From an uncultured bacterium (GTDB taxonomy: Bacteria; Verrucomicrobiota; Kiritimatiellia; RFP12; UBA1067), in assembly GCA_902779075.1 (NCBI GenBank), contig CACZAK010000008.1:53140-117139 (forward strand): a DNA stretch of 64,000 nucleotides. Reading direction: 5' to 3'. The position numbers and the translations under genes were made by a program. Positions 1 to 11,700 of this stretch are shown here, in pieces. The notes beneath the pieces were generated by a model. That model saw nothing but the letters and a program-made list of their open reading frames with translations. It ran no database searches and was not told where the DNA came from. Positions within the stretch are counted from its first letter, which is position 1. Every line of letters begins with the position of its first letter.

Positions 1-254
1 TGCATCGCCTGCACGGGATTGAGGACGATGGAATTGACCCCCGTCGAGGCGAAGATGGCGCTCATCTTTTCCGCGACGTGCAGGTTCTTGCCGACGCCCG
101 ACACAACCACCTTGCCGCCCTGCGCAAGCGCATCCTGCATCAGCGCGATCGTGCGCGTGAAGGATTCGCCCAGCGAGTCGCGCACGCGCCTAAGACCTTC
201 GATCTCAATGTCGAAGACCTCCTTCGCTCGGGTTATCTGGTCGTTTGCGGTCAT
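1..254 (-). CDS. kdsD: Arabinose-5-phosphate isomerase-like SIS protein, partial (3' end outside window)
   Basis: The visible N-terminal 84 residues carry a sugar isomerase (SIS) domain start, including GGKVVVSGVGKNLHVAEKM followed by a FASTG segment, as in KdsD/KpsF/GutQ arabinose-5-phosphate isomerases. These convert ribulose-5-P to arabinose-5-P in the cytoplasm for Kdo and LPS synthesis, so the gene argues for an outer membrane. The ATG at 254 starts MTANDQITRA; the only possible Shine-Dalgarno is GGGAA inside the 9-bp repeat array that fills the whole spacer from pta. The CBS domains expected in full-length KdsD would lie outside the window. Another SIS protein such as GutQ or a phosphosugar isomerase cannot be excluded from this fragment. 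Confidence 0.75.
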   Translation of the reverse strand, partial: MTANDQITRAKEVFDIEIEGLRRVRDSLGESFTRTIALMQDALAQGGKVVVSGVGKNLHVAEKMSAIFASTGVNSIVLNPVQAM

Positions 255-262
255 GGCAGTTT

Positions 263-334
263 CCCGGATTTTCCGGATTCTCCGGATTTTCCGGATTCTC
301 CGGAATTTCCGGATATTCCGGATTTTCCGGGCTA
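263..334. repeat. 9-bp tandem array, CCGG type, filling the pta-kdsD spacer
   Basis: Eight consecutive 9-bp units of form TCCGGATTT (plus strand) with CCGG at exact 9-bp spacing (264, 273, 282, 291, 300, 309, 318, 327). The last unit contains the pta stop codon and the first ends 8 bp before the kdsD start codon, so the array is essentially the whole spacer. The same unit recurs in frame inside the D-aminoacylase and scpB genes. Confidence 0.95.
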
Positions 335-1381
335 CTCAGCTCCTTTCTTCGCCTGAGCCTGGAGCAAGGTCACGCAGATGGTGCCCACGATGTCCTCGGC
401 GGAGCAGCCGCGCGAGAGATCGTTCATCGCCTTCGCGAGACCCTGTAGGTTCGGGCCGATCGCCATCGCACCGCCGAGGCGCTGCGCGATCTTGTAGCCG
501 ATGTTGCCGGCCTGGAGGTCCGGGAAGATGAATACATTCGCATTGCCCTGGATCGCGCCGCCCTTGTTCTTGAGCGCGCCCACCTCCGGCACGATCGCCG
601 CGTCGAACTGGAGCTCGCCGTCCATCGCGATGCCCTTCTCCGCAAACACCGGCTTCGCAAGCTCCACCGCCTTCTGCACCTTCTCTACAAGCTCGCCCGC
701 CGCGCTGCCCTTGGTGGAGAAGCTGAGGAACGCGACGCGCGGCTCGTTGCCGGTGAGGTCGCGGTACGTCTGGGCCGTGGAGAGGCCGATGTCCACGAGC
801 TGCTCCGCCGTGGGGTTGGGAATCACCGCGCAGTCGCCGAACGCGAGCACGCTGTCGCCGGACGGCGTGGGCGCCTTGAGGTCCATGATGAAGCAGCTGG
901 ACGCGGTCTTCACGCCCTTCTGCGTGCCGAGCGTGTGGAACGCCGCGCGCAGCATGTCGCCGGTGGAGGCGATGGAGCCCGCCACCAGACCGTCCACGCG
1001 CCCGAGGCGAACCATCATGCCGCCGAAGTAGATGCGCTTCGTGCGGAGAGTCTTCTGCGCAGTCGCGAGGTCGATGATCTTCTGCTTCTCCGGCGGCTTC
1101 TTCGATTCCTTGGCGTTCCACGCCTCGAGGTACGCCTGCTCAAGCTCGGCGTCGCCGATTGTGTAGTCGATGGTCTTGACGCCGTGCTCGGCGAGCGAGA
1201 GCCCCGCCTTCGCCTCGGCGGCCGCGATTTCCTCTGCGGTGCCAAGTACGATGGGCGTGCATATCTTGCGGTCAACGCAGCTGCATGCCGCGATTATCAC
1301 GCGAGCGTCCATGCCTTCGGGCAGAACGACCGTGCCGTTCAGCGCCGAAGCTCTTTCAATAATCTTTTCAATTGCTTTCAT
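332..1381 (-). CDS. pta: Phosphate acetyltransferase
   Basis: 349 aa, normal for short (type I) Pta. It interconverts acetyl-CoA and acetyl-phosphate in the cytoplasm, the first step of acetate fermentation with acetate kinase. Family signatures are GNANVFIFPDLQAGNIGYK (residues 279-297) and GPNLQGLAKAMNDLSRG (309-325); the N-terminus VVLPEGMDARV is also typical. The start ATG at 1381 is preceded by a purine-rich stretch (AAAAGC repeats) without a classical Shine-Dalgarno. The gene lies downstream of the damaged ackA, separated by a CTAG-type 9-bp array, and upstream of kdsD. No lesion is seen in pta itself, so acetyl-phosphate could still be made even if AckA is lost. Confidence 0.96.
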   Translation of the reverse strand: MKAIEKIIERASALNGTVVLPEGMDARVIIAACSCVDRKICTPIVLGTAEEIAAAEAKAGLSLAEHGVKTIDYTIGDAELEQAYLEAWNAKESKKPPEKQKIIDLATAQKTLRTKRIYFGGMMVRLGRVDGLVAGSIASTGDMLRAAFHTLGTQKGVKTASSCFIMDLKAPTPSGDSVLAFGDCAVIPNPTAEQLVDIGLSTAQTYRDLTGNEPRVAFLSFSTKGSAAGELVEKVQKAVELAKPVFAEKGIAMDGELQFDAAIVPEVGALKNKGGAIQGNANVFIFPDLQAGNIGYKIAQRLGGAMAIGPNLQGLAKAMNDLSRGCSAEDIVGTICVTLLQAQAKKGAE

Positions 1382-1406
1382 TTTGCTTTTGCTTTTCGCT
1401 TTTCTT

Positions 1407-1474
1407 CTAGATGTTCTAGTTGTGCTAGATGTGCTAGATTTTCTAGAAGACCTAGAATCGCTAGACCTTCTAGA
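1407..1474. repeat. 9-bp tandem array, CTAG type, in the ackA-pta spacer
   Basis: CTAG occurs eight times at exactly 9-bp spacing (1407, 1416, 1425, 1434, 1443, 1452, 1461, 1470), with consensus TCTAGNNNN on the minus strand. The other positions vary, so the CTAG core and the period are what is conserved. It is a sister of the CCGG-type arrays: same period, different palindromic tetramer. An AAAAGC-type run follows up to the pta start. Confidence 0.95.
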
Positions 1475-1486
1475 TTATCAGATGCC

Positions 1487-2664
1487 TTAGCCCTTCAGCA
1501 CCGCCACGGTCTCCCTGGCGATCATCAGCTCCTCGTTCGTGGGGATCACAATCACGGGAATCTTGGAATCTTTCGTGGATATCACGCCCGAAGCGCCGAA
1601 GCGCACCTTGAGGTTCGCCTTCTTGTCGAGCTTAACGCCGAGCGCGCCGAGACGCTTCACGATCTGCTCGCGCAGCTCCGCCGCGTTCTCGCCGATGCCG
1701 CCCGCCATCACGATCGCGTCCGCGCCGCCCACAAGCGTGTTGTAGCCGCCGATGTACATCGCGGTGCGGTGGCCGAACGCCTCAAGCGCCTCGACGGCGT
1801 CGATGTCGCCCTTCTCGGCCTTCGCAACCACGTCGCGCGAGTCGCCGCCCTGCGCGCCGGCGAGCCCCTGGAAGCCGCTTTCCTTGTTCAGCATCTTGTC
1901 GAGCTGGTCGAAGGTGTAGCCCTGCTTGCCGAGGAAGAAGATCACGCCCGGGTCGATCGTGCCGGAGCGCGTGCCCATGATCAGGCCGTCGAGCGGCGTG
2001 AGGCCCATCGTCGTGTCGATGCACTCGCCGTTCTTCACGGCGGCGAGCGACGATCCGTTGCCGAGGTGGCACGTGACGAGATTCACCTTCTTGAGCGGCT
2101 TCTTCAGCCACGCGGCGGCGGCCTGCGTGATGAACTTGTGCGAGGTGCCGTGGAAGCCGTACTTGCGGATTCCGAACTTGCGTGCGACCTTGCGCGGCAA
2201 TGCATACTGGTAGGCGCAGCCTGGCATAGTCTGGTGGAAGGCCGTGTCGAACACGCCCACGTTGGGGACGCCCTTCGCCGCCTTCTCGCACGCCTCGATG
2301 CCCTGCAGGTTCGCGGGGTTGTGGAGCGGCGCGAGCGGCACGCACTTCTGGATGAGCTTCTTCGCGGCTGCACCACGCGGTGGCCGATCGCGTCGATCTC
2401 GGCGAGGCTCTTCACGACCCCGTGATCGGGGTCGCACAGGACCGCCATCACCTGCGCGATGGCCTCGACGTGGTCTTTCATCGGAACCTCGCGCACGATC
2501 TTGTCGCAGCCCGTCTTGGTGTAGACGAGACGCGAACCCGCGATCCCGATGCGCTCGACGAGGCCCTTGCAGAGCATCTTCTCGCCGGTCATGTCGAAGA
2601 GCTGGAACTTCAGCGACGACGAGCCGCAGTTTACAACCAGTACCTTGTTGATTTTCTTAGCCAT
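1487..2664 (-). pseudogene. ackA: Acetate kinase, broken by internal deletion and frameshift
   Basis: The N-terminal part from ATG 2664 reads MAKKINKVLVVNCGSSSLKF, the AckA phosphate-binding start, and stays in frame to AIGHRVV. The rest, AAAKKLIQKCVPLAPLHNP through TRSGTIDPGVIFFL and GGIGENAA to the stop at 1487, is in another frame. Between the parts (about 2366-2378) the HGGE...S..I segment that normally follows GHRVV is absent. Compared with E. coli AckA about 13-16 codons are missing, and the required deletion length is 1 modulo 3, about 40 nt. Family length is near 400 aa; restoring about 40 nt would give about 405. As written the product would terminate early. An assembly or sequencing error is a real alternative, because both halves look otherwise well conserved. 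Confidence 0.88.
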
Positions 2665-2671
2665 TTGCTTC

Positions 2672-2697
2672 TGGCCGCGACGGAGCGCGGCCCTCCC
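2672..2697. repeat. Dispersed 26-bp hairpin repeat, copy 1 (next to the ackA start)
   Basis: 26 bp identical to 44050-44075. The core GGCCGCGACGGAGCGCGGCC (2673-2692) is a perfect hairpin with 7-bp arms and a 6-nt loop. Here it lies 7 nt upstream of the ackA ATG, between the start codon and the only GGGAGGG purine stretch (minus strand), so it may affect ackA translation. Confidence 0.9.
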
Positions 2698-2714
2698 GTT
2701 TAATTTAGATTTGT

Positions 2715-2754
2715 CATTTGTGAACAATTGTGACATTTGCCATTTGTGAACAAT
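2715..2754. repeat. Two copies of CATTTGTGAACAAT, 26 bp apart
   Basis: Copies at 2715-2728 and 2741-2754; the second touches the stop codon of the giant gene. The same 14-mer occurs at 47933-47946, and 13 bp of it inverted at 47678-47690. The core TTGTGAACAA is a near-palindrome. It could be a regulator site for the ackA spacer or a small dispersed repeat. Confidence 0.8.
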
Positions 2755-5700
2755 CACTTCGTGAGGATTGCCTTGAAGAAGCGGGCCTCTGGTGCCTTGG
2801 CGCGCGCATTGGCGAGCTCCTCGGCCGTGACGGCGACGCCATCGCCATCGGTCGTCTTGTTCGCGTAGATCGTGATCGACTTGATCGGCACCTCCACCGC
2901 GTCGGCGAAGTCGGGCGTCGTGGAGCACGCGAGCGACAACTGGACCGTCGCCTGCTTGGAGAACACGATCATGCTTGAGGGATCGCCGCCGGACGTGGTG
3001 TTCACGACCTCCAGCTCAAGGCCGTCTTCAAGCGAGAACGCCTTGATCTGCACCGCAGTGGACTCGGCCGCGTCGGCAAGCATCTGCGCACTTGCGCTGA
3101 TTGAAGCCTGCAGCCTGTTGTTCCGCATGTTGCCCGTCGCGGCCGTGGCCCCCTCAATACCGCCCGCGATCAGCGAGTAGGCGTTTAACGTGGAGTCCAA
3201 CGTCGGGTTGACCGTCGCGAAGAACGTATTGCCGCTAATCGGGCCCTGGCTGGAAAGGTTTCCTTTCTCGTTCCACTCCCAAGCATCCGGGAATCCGTCG
3301 TTATCAGTATCCGCATCTTCAATGAACACTGTGGCATCGGGCATCATGTCCTGATAGGACACTGTAACCGGCTTCGGCCTCCAGACGGACGTGACCGCTG
3401 GATCAAGCACGAAGCAGTTGTAGCCCCACGACTCCCAATCGGACTTCACGCCATCGGCGTCGGTGTCGATGTAGGCGCGCACATAGTAGGTGCCGTTGAC
3501 CGCCACGCCGCGAATGACAGCGTTAGTGACGATAACGGATGTATATGCAACCTTCGAAACATCGCTGACGTACGTCTCAGCCACGGGCAAGCCGGAGAAG
3601 TCCGGCGACGTGAACGCCTGGACGCGCACGAGGTTCTTCCTGGTCGTCGGAACCGCAGAAAGCCTAACGAGCGGGCCGAAGTACTTCACGCGCACGGCAA
3701 TGGAGCCGTATTCCTTGCCGTCAAGCAGGTTGCCACTCGTACCGAGACGGAACGGCGTGACCTTTTCATCGTTGTTGAAGTTCGTGAACTTCGCGTCAAG
3801 CATCGAAACCGCCCAGTAGTAGTTGTTTGTAGTGGTGAGCACCATTCCTGCAGGCGTGACCATGCCCGCGTAAACAGGCGCAGTCCACTCGTACATTCCG
3901 TTCGAATCGCGAGCAGGAGCGCGCTGCGAACCGGAATCGTAAACAATCGTGTTTTTGTCCTTATCCGCATAAATGCGGAGACGGAACGCAGGATACGCCT
4001 TGTCGATCGAGTTCGTATGCGACCAACGGAACCTCGGCCGGCTCGGATAAACGATCTGCTCAAGTTTCGGATCCGGGACTGTGAGTGTCTGAGAGGTGCG
4101 CGCTTCAAAGCGGTTGGAGAAGAGGACGGGCAGGTTGTTGCCAAAGTTCTCATATTCACCTACATCCACGTACCCGCCATCGTTGTCTTCGCCAATCACA
4201 ACGCGGTAAGTGGCGCTTTCCAGCGAAGCTGAGGCTGTGGCGCTGCCATTAAAGGCCCTGTTGAGCGTACCCCAGTCCAGATCCAGCTTGCCGTCGGCGA
4301 GCAAATCGGCCTCGGTCAGCGCCGGATGAACGGACAGGTCAAATCTCTTGTCAAACAACACGTCGTTTCTGGCACGGTCGCCATTGATCCAGTTGCGGAC
4401 AACGCGAACACGCGTAAGCGAAAGCTTGGTCGGCATGTTCGTTCCAGGATAAAGCGATTCCCTGTTTCGGTAATACCCGGTTAGCGCGTTGACCTCGTCA
4501 CGATCGGTGCCGCCGACACGGAATGCATCCGGGAAGTTGAAGCGGGCCATGATCGGCGTCGTGCGCGTCAGCTCTACCGTGAATTCCGCTTCCGACCAGC
4601 CAACGTCAACGTCTTGCACAACGCCGTATGCATTACCAGGCACCCACTTGCCGGCTGCGTCCGCAACGAACACCACGAACGTGTTCTTGCCTTCGCGCAC
4701 GTGGCCGTAGGTAGCCTGATCGGAGGTTGTGTCATCACTATCCGTAAGGTGCAGCGTCATCCACGGATTACCGCCTGCAACCTCCGCTTCCCAGGAAACC
4801 CTCACATGGCTGTTGGCGAGATGCAGTAGGACGGAATTCGTCGCATCATTGCCTTCGCCAACAACAGGCAACGATGTCGGCAACTTCGTGTAGTCAACCG
4901 TCACCAGACCCGTGTGGTAGTCAACTGTGCCGATCTCCAGTGAATTCGTCGGCGTGCTGACCAGAATCTTGCCACTAGACGTACCTGTAACTTGACGATC
5001 CTCGGCAAGTGCCTGCCATTCGGCGGTGTTGATGTCGCCAAGCGCCGTAACGACGCCGTTGGTGTCGATGACCTCAAAGTCCGGATCAAGGAACGACATC
5101 GAGATGCTTCCGGGCTTGACGAATCCGGGAGACAGGGTGAAGGAAACCTCGCCGTTCGGGTTTGCGCCAAGGTATTTGGTCTTCGCCGAATTCTCGCTGG
5201 AATCGGATGAGGACGAACCAGTTGTGGAATCGTCGGACGACGTTCCCACAGGAACCGTCCATGTCGCGTCGGGCAGACCGGTCAGCTTGCTCGTGTCAGA
5301 GAAAGCCTGCACCACTATCGTGCCGTTCAGCATGCCCTCGCCCGGGCCCATCACGACCTTGGCGTGGATTGTCGGTATAGGATAGTTCTTTACGACTATA
5401 CCCTTTACGCCGTATGTATTGGCTTCGAACTCGGGATTGGTGCCAGCGCGGCACTCGGCGTAGTTGCTCCAGCCGTCGCTGTCCGAATCGCGCCACGGGT
5501 CGTAGAGTCCGCGCGTGACCTTCGTCACGTCGAACAGGTCTTCCCAGAGGTCTTCCATGAAGTCGTGGTCGGTGAACATTTCGCCGAGGTAGAGCTTGTT
5601 GTTTATACGGCGGAAATAGTCCGGTATGAGGTTCGTCAGCGAGTAGGTGTTCGTCGCGGAGATGTCCGACACACCGGCGAATTCCGAGTACTGCGAGAAG

Positions 5701-8700
5701 CCGCTCGCGATCAGGAACTCCGTGAAGTTCGGCAGCTGGTCGTTGTCGGCGTCACCGTACGGTTCATCGAGAACGTACCTGATCTCATCGACATCGTCCA
5801 CGCCGTTGTCGTTGGAATCCTTGACCCACGGGTCGTACGCAGGGGCGCCGCCGTTCCACTTCTCAAGCAGGGTGATGTCACCTGCCGGGGCGACCGCACG
5901 GGCGTCGGCGTAGTTGTACGGACTGATCTTGGCGGCGGCAAGCGTGGCCGTCACGCCCTCGGTTCCGAACATCGTGTACAGTTCCCAGCCGTCCGGTACG
6001 CCGTCGACGTCGCTGTCAGACGAGGACGGTGCAAGCGCAAGCGCCTTCCAGTCGGCCGCCGCGTTGGCAAGGCCGTATGCCTCGAGGTAGCGGACGACGA
6101 GGTACTTGTCCAGCACCGTGAACGGCTTGGTGTTCGCGCCATAGACATAGTTCGTGCCCTCCTTCGTGACCGCCGTCGGGTTCGCGGTGTCCTTGTTGAA
6201 GCCGAAGTAGTCGTACACCTGCGCGTGGACGAGCACCACGGGCTCGGTTGCCACTGCCACGATGCGGTTGGCTGTTCCGGCAGCGGCCGTGAGCGTCACG
6301 TTCGTGCCCACGCCGCAGCGGTTCGTCACGGAGCCGTCGTTGGCGTCGGTCGACACGAGATATTCGTACGTCGCGCGCAGCGCAAGCGAATCAGCGTAGT
6401 CTCCGACCTTGGGCGCAACCACGGTTTTGCCTGCCATTTCCTCTGCGAGGAGGTACTTCACCGGCAGGCTGCCTTCCGCGGTATTCTGCACTGTCACGAC
6501 CGTAGCGTTTACGGTGGCAAACGCCATCACGTCGTTCTCAAGCGCAAGGTTGCCGTCTGGCACCGTCGGATCGGTTACGCCGAAGAACTGCTCGACGTCG
6601 TCAGGGATTCCGTCGCCGTCCGTGTCGTCGGAGTTCGGGTCGCTGCCGTCGGTGAAGTCCTCCCTGTAATCGTCGTCCGGCTTGCTGGGATCGCTCGAGG
6701 CGGAGTACTTCACGTACAGCTCCCAGCCGTCCGGCATGTCGTTGCCGTTGGTGTCAGTCCACCACGTAGAGGGATCGGCCGTCCACGATGTCGTGAGGAA
6801 GTAGTCGTCCTCCGCGCCCACCATCGGCAGGTACATCGTCTGCGTGATATACTTCAGCCTACGCGTGAACGGAACGCTGTTCGCGCCGACGGTGTAGTTC
6901 GAGTTGGATTCCGCCAGGTAGGCAATGGACTCGGGCCACCAGTACGAAGGCTTGGCCGTCGTCGGGTCGAATCCGTACCAGTCGTAGACTGCGGAGTGGA
7001 TGACCGTCGCGTTCGTGACCATCGTCATGAAGTCGCCGTTCTCCATCGCATTGTAGGCGTATTCGTTCGTGCAGACCGCGCCCACGAAGAGCTCGTTGCC
7101 CACGTAGAACGTCTCGTAGAGCGTGTTCGTGCCCGGGTCGATCGCGTAGATCGAGGCCACGCCGCCGGCGTTCGTGACCACCGAAATCAGCACGTTGGTC
7201 TGGACGTATGCCATGTAGTCGTCCTCCGGCGCCCAGTCCCAGAACGCCTTCTGCGCTTCCACCGTCGCGTTCGCGATGCCGTTCGTGATGGCGAACGTAT
7301 TGTCGTAAGGAGGCAGCGAAGCCGCGAATTCCGGATCCTGCACCGCAAGGTTATTGTAGAAGTAGTAGTCGTCCTCCGGGTCGTAGCGGTACTGGTATGC
7401 ATGCCTGTCACTGCCGCCGACGTACAGCTGCCAGCCGTCCGCGAGGCCGTCGCCAGTGCCGTCCTCGAAGTCGTACACGACCTCGACGGGATCCGCGTAG
7501 CCCACGATCTCCTTCGTGAAGTAGCGCCAAGCGTGCGTGAACGGAGCCGTGTGGCCCGTGCCCGCCGCAGTGGTTGCGGCCGCCGCAGCCGTCTCTTCGC
7601 CGCCCTCGCCGTCTGTTGCCGCCGCCGCCGGGGCCGCAGACGCCGCGCCGTCGTTGATGCAGCCGCGGGCCGTGTCCGCCTCGAAGCCGTAGAAGTGGTA
7701 GACCGCCCTGTGGACGAGCGTCACCGGCTCCTCGCCGATCGGCAGGCCCGCCACGTCGACATCGGCCGTCTCGCCCCACGCGACCAGCTCGCCGTTCGGC
7801 AGCGTCACCGTCCTGAGAACCGTCTTCACCGCGCCCTCAGCGACGCCGTCGGGATCGTTCGCGCCCGCGATCACCACGACGAACTTGTCCGTGCCGTTAG
7901 TCGCCACGTGCGCCGTAGTCTGCGCGTAAGCCATCACGCCGTTCGCGTAGTTCCAGTCGTTCGTGTACACGTCGAGTGCCGCCACAAGCTCCGCGTTAGC
8001 GACTCCGGCAACGAAGTTGGTCGCCGTGCCGTTGATGGCACCGGCAGCCACCAGGCTGTTCCAGAAGCCGTATTCGTCATACGGGTCATACGGGACCTGA
8101 GCGAAGTTGTCGCCGTAGGAGGCGCGGGCGTCCGCGTCATCATACGTCAACGACGGATCGTGCCACACGGCGTAGCGGACATACAGCTCGTAGCCGTCGG
8201 GCAGGTAGTTCGCGTTGGAGTCGAGCTTTTCAACCGCGAGCGCAAAGTCGTTTGTCGCGTCGCCGAACTCCTTCAGGTAGAACTCCTGCGTAACGTACTT
8301 GAGGAACGCCGTGAACGGAACCGTGTTCGCGCCCTGGACGGACTGTTCGGTCTCGGCGCCGTCTTCGCCGGCGACCGTCTGGACAGTTCCCGGCCTCGCC
8401 GTCGTCGGGTCGTAGCCGTAGAAGTCATAGACGGCGGAGTGCATCACAACCACGTTGGTCACATAACCGTAAGCGTAAGTGTTCATCACGTCCTGACGGT
8501 TCGTCGGTGCGCCCACGTAGAGCTGGTCGTTCACCTCGAACACGGTGTACACGGTGTTGCTCTGCTGCGTGTAACCCTCCTCGAAGCGGGAGTTCACCAC
8601 GAACCTGTTGGTCACGGTACCCTCGGTATTCGTGGCGACCATGATGGTCACGGTATCGACCTTGTACGCCATCACATCGTTCACACCGGCGAGATCGGCG

Positions 8701-11700
8701 TCAGCCAAGAGCGGGTCGGTGCCGTGGTCGAGTTCCCAACCGTCGGGCATTCCATCACCGTCGGTATCGGGATTATGCGGATTAGTTCCGTAGAAATCCT
8801 CCTCATAAATATCAGGGAGACCGTCTCCGTCGGAATCGACATCATCGGAAGGCTCATAACCAGGATTGTCGGGTTTCACCACCCACCCGTCAAGAGATTC
8901 AAGACAATCCGGCGTCATGTTCTGGTTTACGTCCGTATCCTCCATCACGAGGAACGCGGCCGGAAGCTCCACCTTTTCAGAGGCGACGTGAAGCGACACG
9001 GGCGTGTAGAGATCCTTTACAGCTGCACCGACATTGTTCACATAACCCCAAGTCTCCCAAGGATCCCGCTTCCCGTTGCAGTTCTTGTCGATGAACGCCA
9101 TGACATACCAGTCGCCAGGGGCGATGCCATCAATGACGATGTTGGTCACCACTTCCGTAAACGGCTTATCGAGGTCGTTCTTCAGCGATGTCGTCTTGCC
9201 TTCGCCGAATAGGCGCTTGCGGGCGACGGGCGCACACGCGAAGTCGGCGGATTCGTAAACGCCAACTACGACGTTGGTGAGGTCAACATCCTCAGGGCCG
9301 TAGTAGCGGACTTCAACGCCGAGCGATCCATAGCCGGAGTTGGCGTTGGACGTCTTGACATCGGTCTCGAAACATGCGACGTCGCTCCAGACATTCGTCG
9401 TGAACTTCGCGTTCAGCTGGGCGACGCGCCAATAGTACTTCGTCTGGTCGTCAAGTCCGTCACCAACGTAGATGTCGGGCTTATACGCATACTCGCCGTC
9501 AACTGCGACAGGCAGCATGTTCGTGACAGAGTAAACTACCTTGTCCTCGGCAAATGAAGGATCTTTCGAGATTTGAAGCATGAAGGCCGTGTAGCCCTCC
9601 GTGCCGCGCCACTTCAGCTCTGGCTGAGCGGAGAGCTGCTTGTAGTTGTAGCTGGTGGATACATCGCTCACCACGGGAGCAACGCCCTTCGGATCGAAGT
9701 TCTTGGTATACGTATAGGCGGGCGTGGACGACTCTCCAACGTAAACCTCATACGTCACGCTACAGATATTGCTGCTGCCTATTCCGACCTTCTCGGCATC
9801 TTCAGTAAGTTTCGACCAGTCGAAGTCATACTGCTCGTCGACGTCGGAGAAACGGGTATTACGGAGCATGTCCGCCTCCGTAATCCACTTACGGTAGGAA
9901 GCAGCTATTTTGCCAGACCATACTACGCGTTGCTGTTTTACGCTCTTACCCTCTATGTCCGTTATGGCCGTGCGTTTAATGCGCACTCTCTCAACGGCGT
10001 TTGTAGACTGGAAAGTGAAGCGAGGCATGATGCCGGAAGTGCCGTTATTGAGCTCAACCTCAAACACGGGAACGCGGTCCCAACCGACGTTGACGTTCCG
10101 TGCGATTCCGCAGGGTTCACCGAAATCATACAATCCGTTGCTGTTCCTATCTTCAAACACCATAAACGTGTTCTTGCCCTCACGAAGATGCCCCTTGACC
10201 GGACGCTGTTCCTCGTGCTCGTCGCTGTCGGAGATGTAGATTGTCGTTGTTGTGCTACTTGCGAGAGCCTTGGCATTCCACGACGCCTTGACGTATGCCT
10301 TCGACATGTCGAGGTCATAGTACCAAAGGCTTGTGTACCTGTTCGTCGTGTCGTTTTCAGCAAGTTCCTCATACGAAGTGTACCAGTTTCCGTTACCCAT
10401 AATTCCTGCGCGGGAACCAAGTTTCTCAAAGTCAATCGTCACGTCGCCTGTAACATAGTTGACTGTTCCAACTTCAGTCTGGCTCCCCTTGATGATAACC
10501 ACACCAGTGGCAATGTCATTGCCATTCTGCGCATCGATGAGAGTTTCATACCAATCTGGATTCGTTACATTCCAACGCTGCGAGCCCCTTTCATCGTCCC
10601 AATAGTATTGCCATTCGTGTACATGCCACGTATCCATGCTCATAAACGAGAGCGACAGCGAACCACCAATGAGCGAACCAGGTCCGAAATTGTAGCGAAC
10701 CTTCCTCATCGGATTAAGGCCAAGCAATTTCGTATGTGCGGCAACAACCGTGTTAGTCACATCACGTTGGTTCGAGGAGTCCTCGGTGCCATTCACGATC
10801 GGAATTTCCCAACGTGCGTCGGGGATTCCGAACATTTCCTCGTCAGACCAAGCCTGAACGATAATGGACTTCTCAATCGCGGAGCCGGTGGTCTTGCTGA
10901 GCTTGATGCCAACTGTCGGCACTGGATAATCCACATGGACCATCTCGTCAATGGAAATGATTGCCTCGCGCGAAGGATCGGTATTAGCCCTTGCCTCAGC
11001 CCAGTTCGACCAGCCGTCGTTGTCGGCATCCAGCAGAGGATCGTACACGTAGCGGTTGGCGTACGCGACGTCGAACATGTCCTCCCACTGGTCTTCCACG
11101 AAGTCGTGGTCGGCGATGAGGTGGGTCCCTGCGTCGTCAAGCGCCTCGCCGATGTAGATCGTCTTGCCATCCTGGTCGACAGGATAGAAGTAGTCGAGGA
11201 GATTTGCCTGTGCGGAACAGGGATCATCGACCTTGAACTCCACTTCAATTCCCAATTTCGTCATCAACTGCGTGGCGAGGTACTCCGCCCAGTTGGAGAG
11301 ACCGTCGTGGTCATCGTCGGCAAGTTGTGATTCCGGCGTCTTGATGTTATACTTCAAGGCGATGGCGTCGTTGATTCCAATTTCCGCAGCGAACAGCGTA
11401 TTCGAAGTCCACGGATCGGTTGGCGTATTGCCACCGTCATACTGGTCGAAGACAGTGAGTCCGGTCCCATCTGGCGAACTGCCAGGAGCTCTTACCCAAG
11501 AGGCCGCATCGACACCGTGTGCATTCGCAAAAGGTGAAACGTTTGCCTGGTCAATCGTTGCAGGGATTCCACCGTTCCCGAACATTACGTACAGTTCCCA
11601 ACCATCGGGGATGCCGTCCATGTTGTTGTCGGGATTGCCGGGTTTCAGCGTGTAGGCCGTCCAAAGCGCATTGGATGCCATGTTCGCCTCGTCGGCAAGA

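Noticed and set aside
935..2425. Long plus-strand frame across pta and ackA
   Set aside because: Antisense to recognisable Pta and AckA sequence; its translation is low-complexity Arg/Leu/Val without motifs.
2754..3300. Sortase (LPXTG), PEP-CTERM or autotransporter beta-barrel at the end of the giant protein
   Set aside because: The last 150 residues show none of these motifs and no terminal membrane helix.
5364..9212. A 1282-codon open frame on the plus strand opposite the giant gene (also 9573-11330, 13080-14948, 18657-20318, 21471-24593)
   Set aside because: All lie antisense to the TSP3 protein, are rich in Arg, His and Val with no domain or signal, and arise because GC-rich third positions remove stops from the opposite strand.
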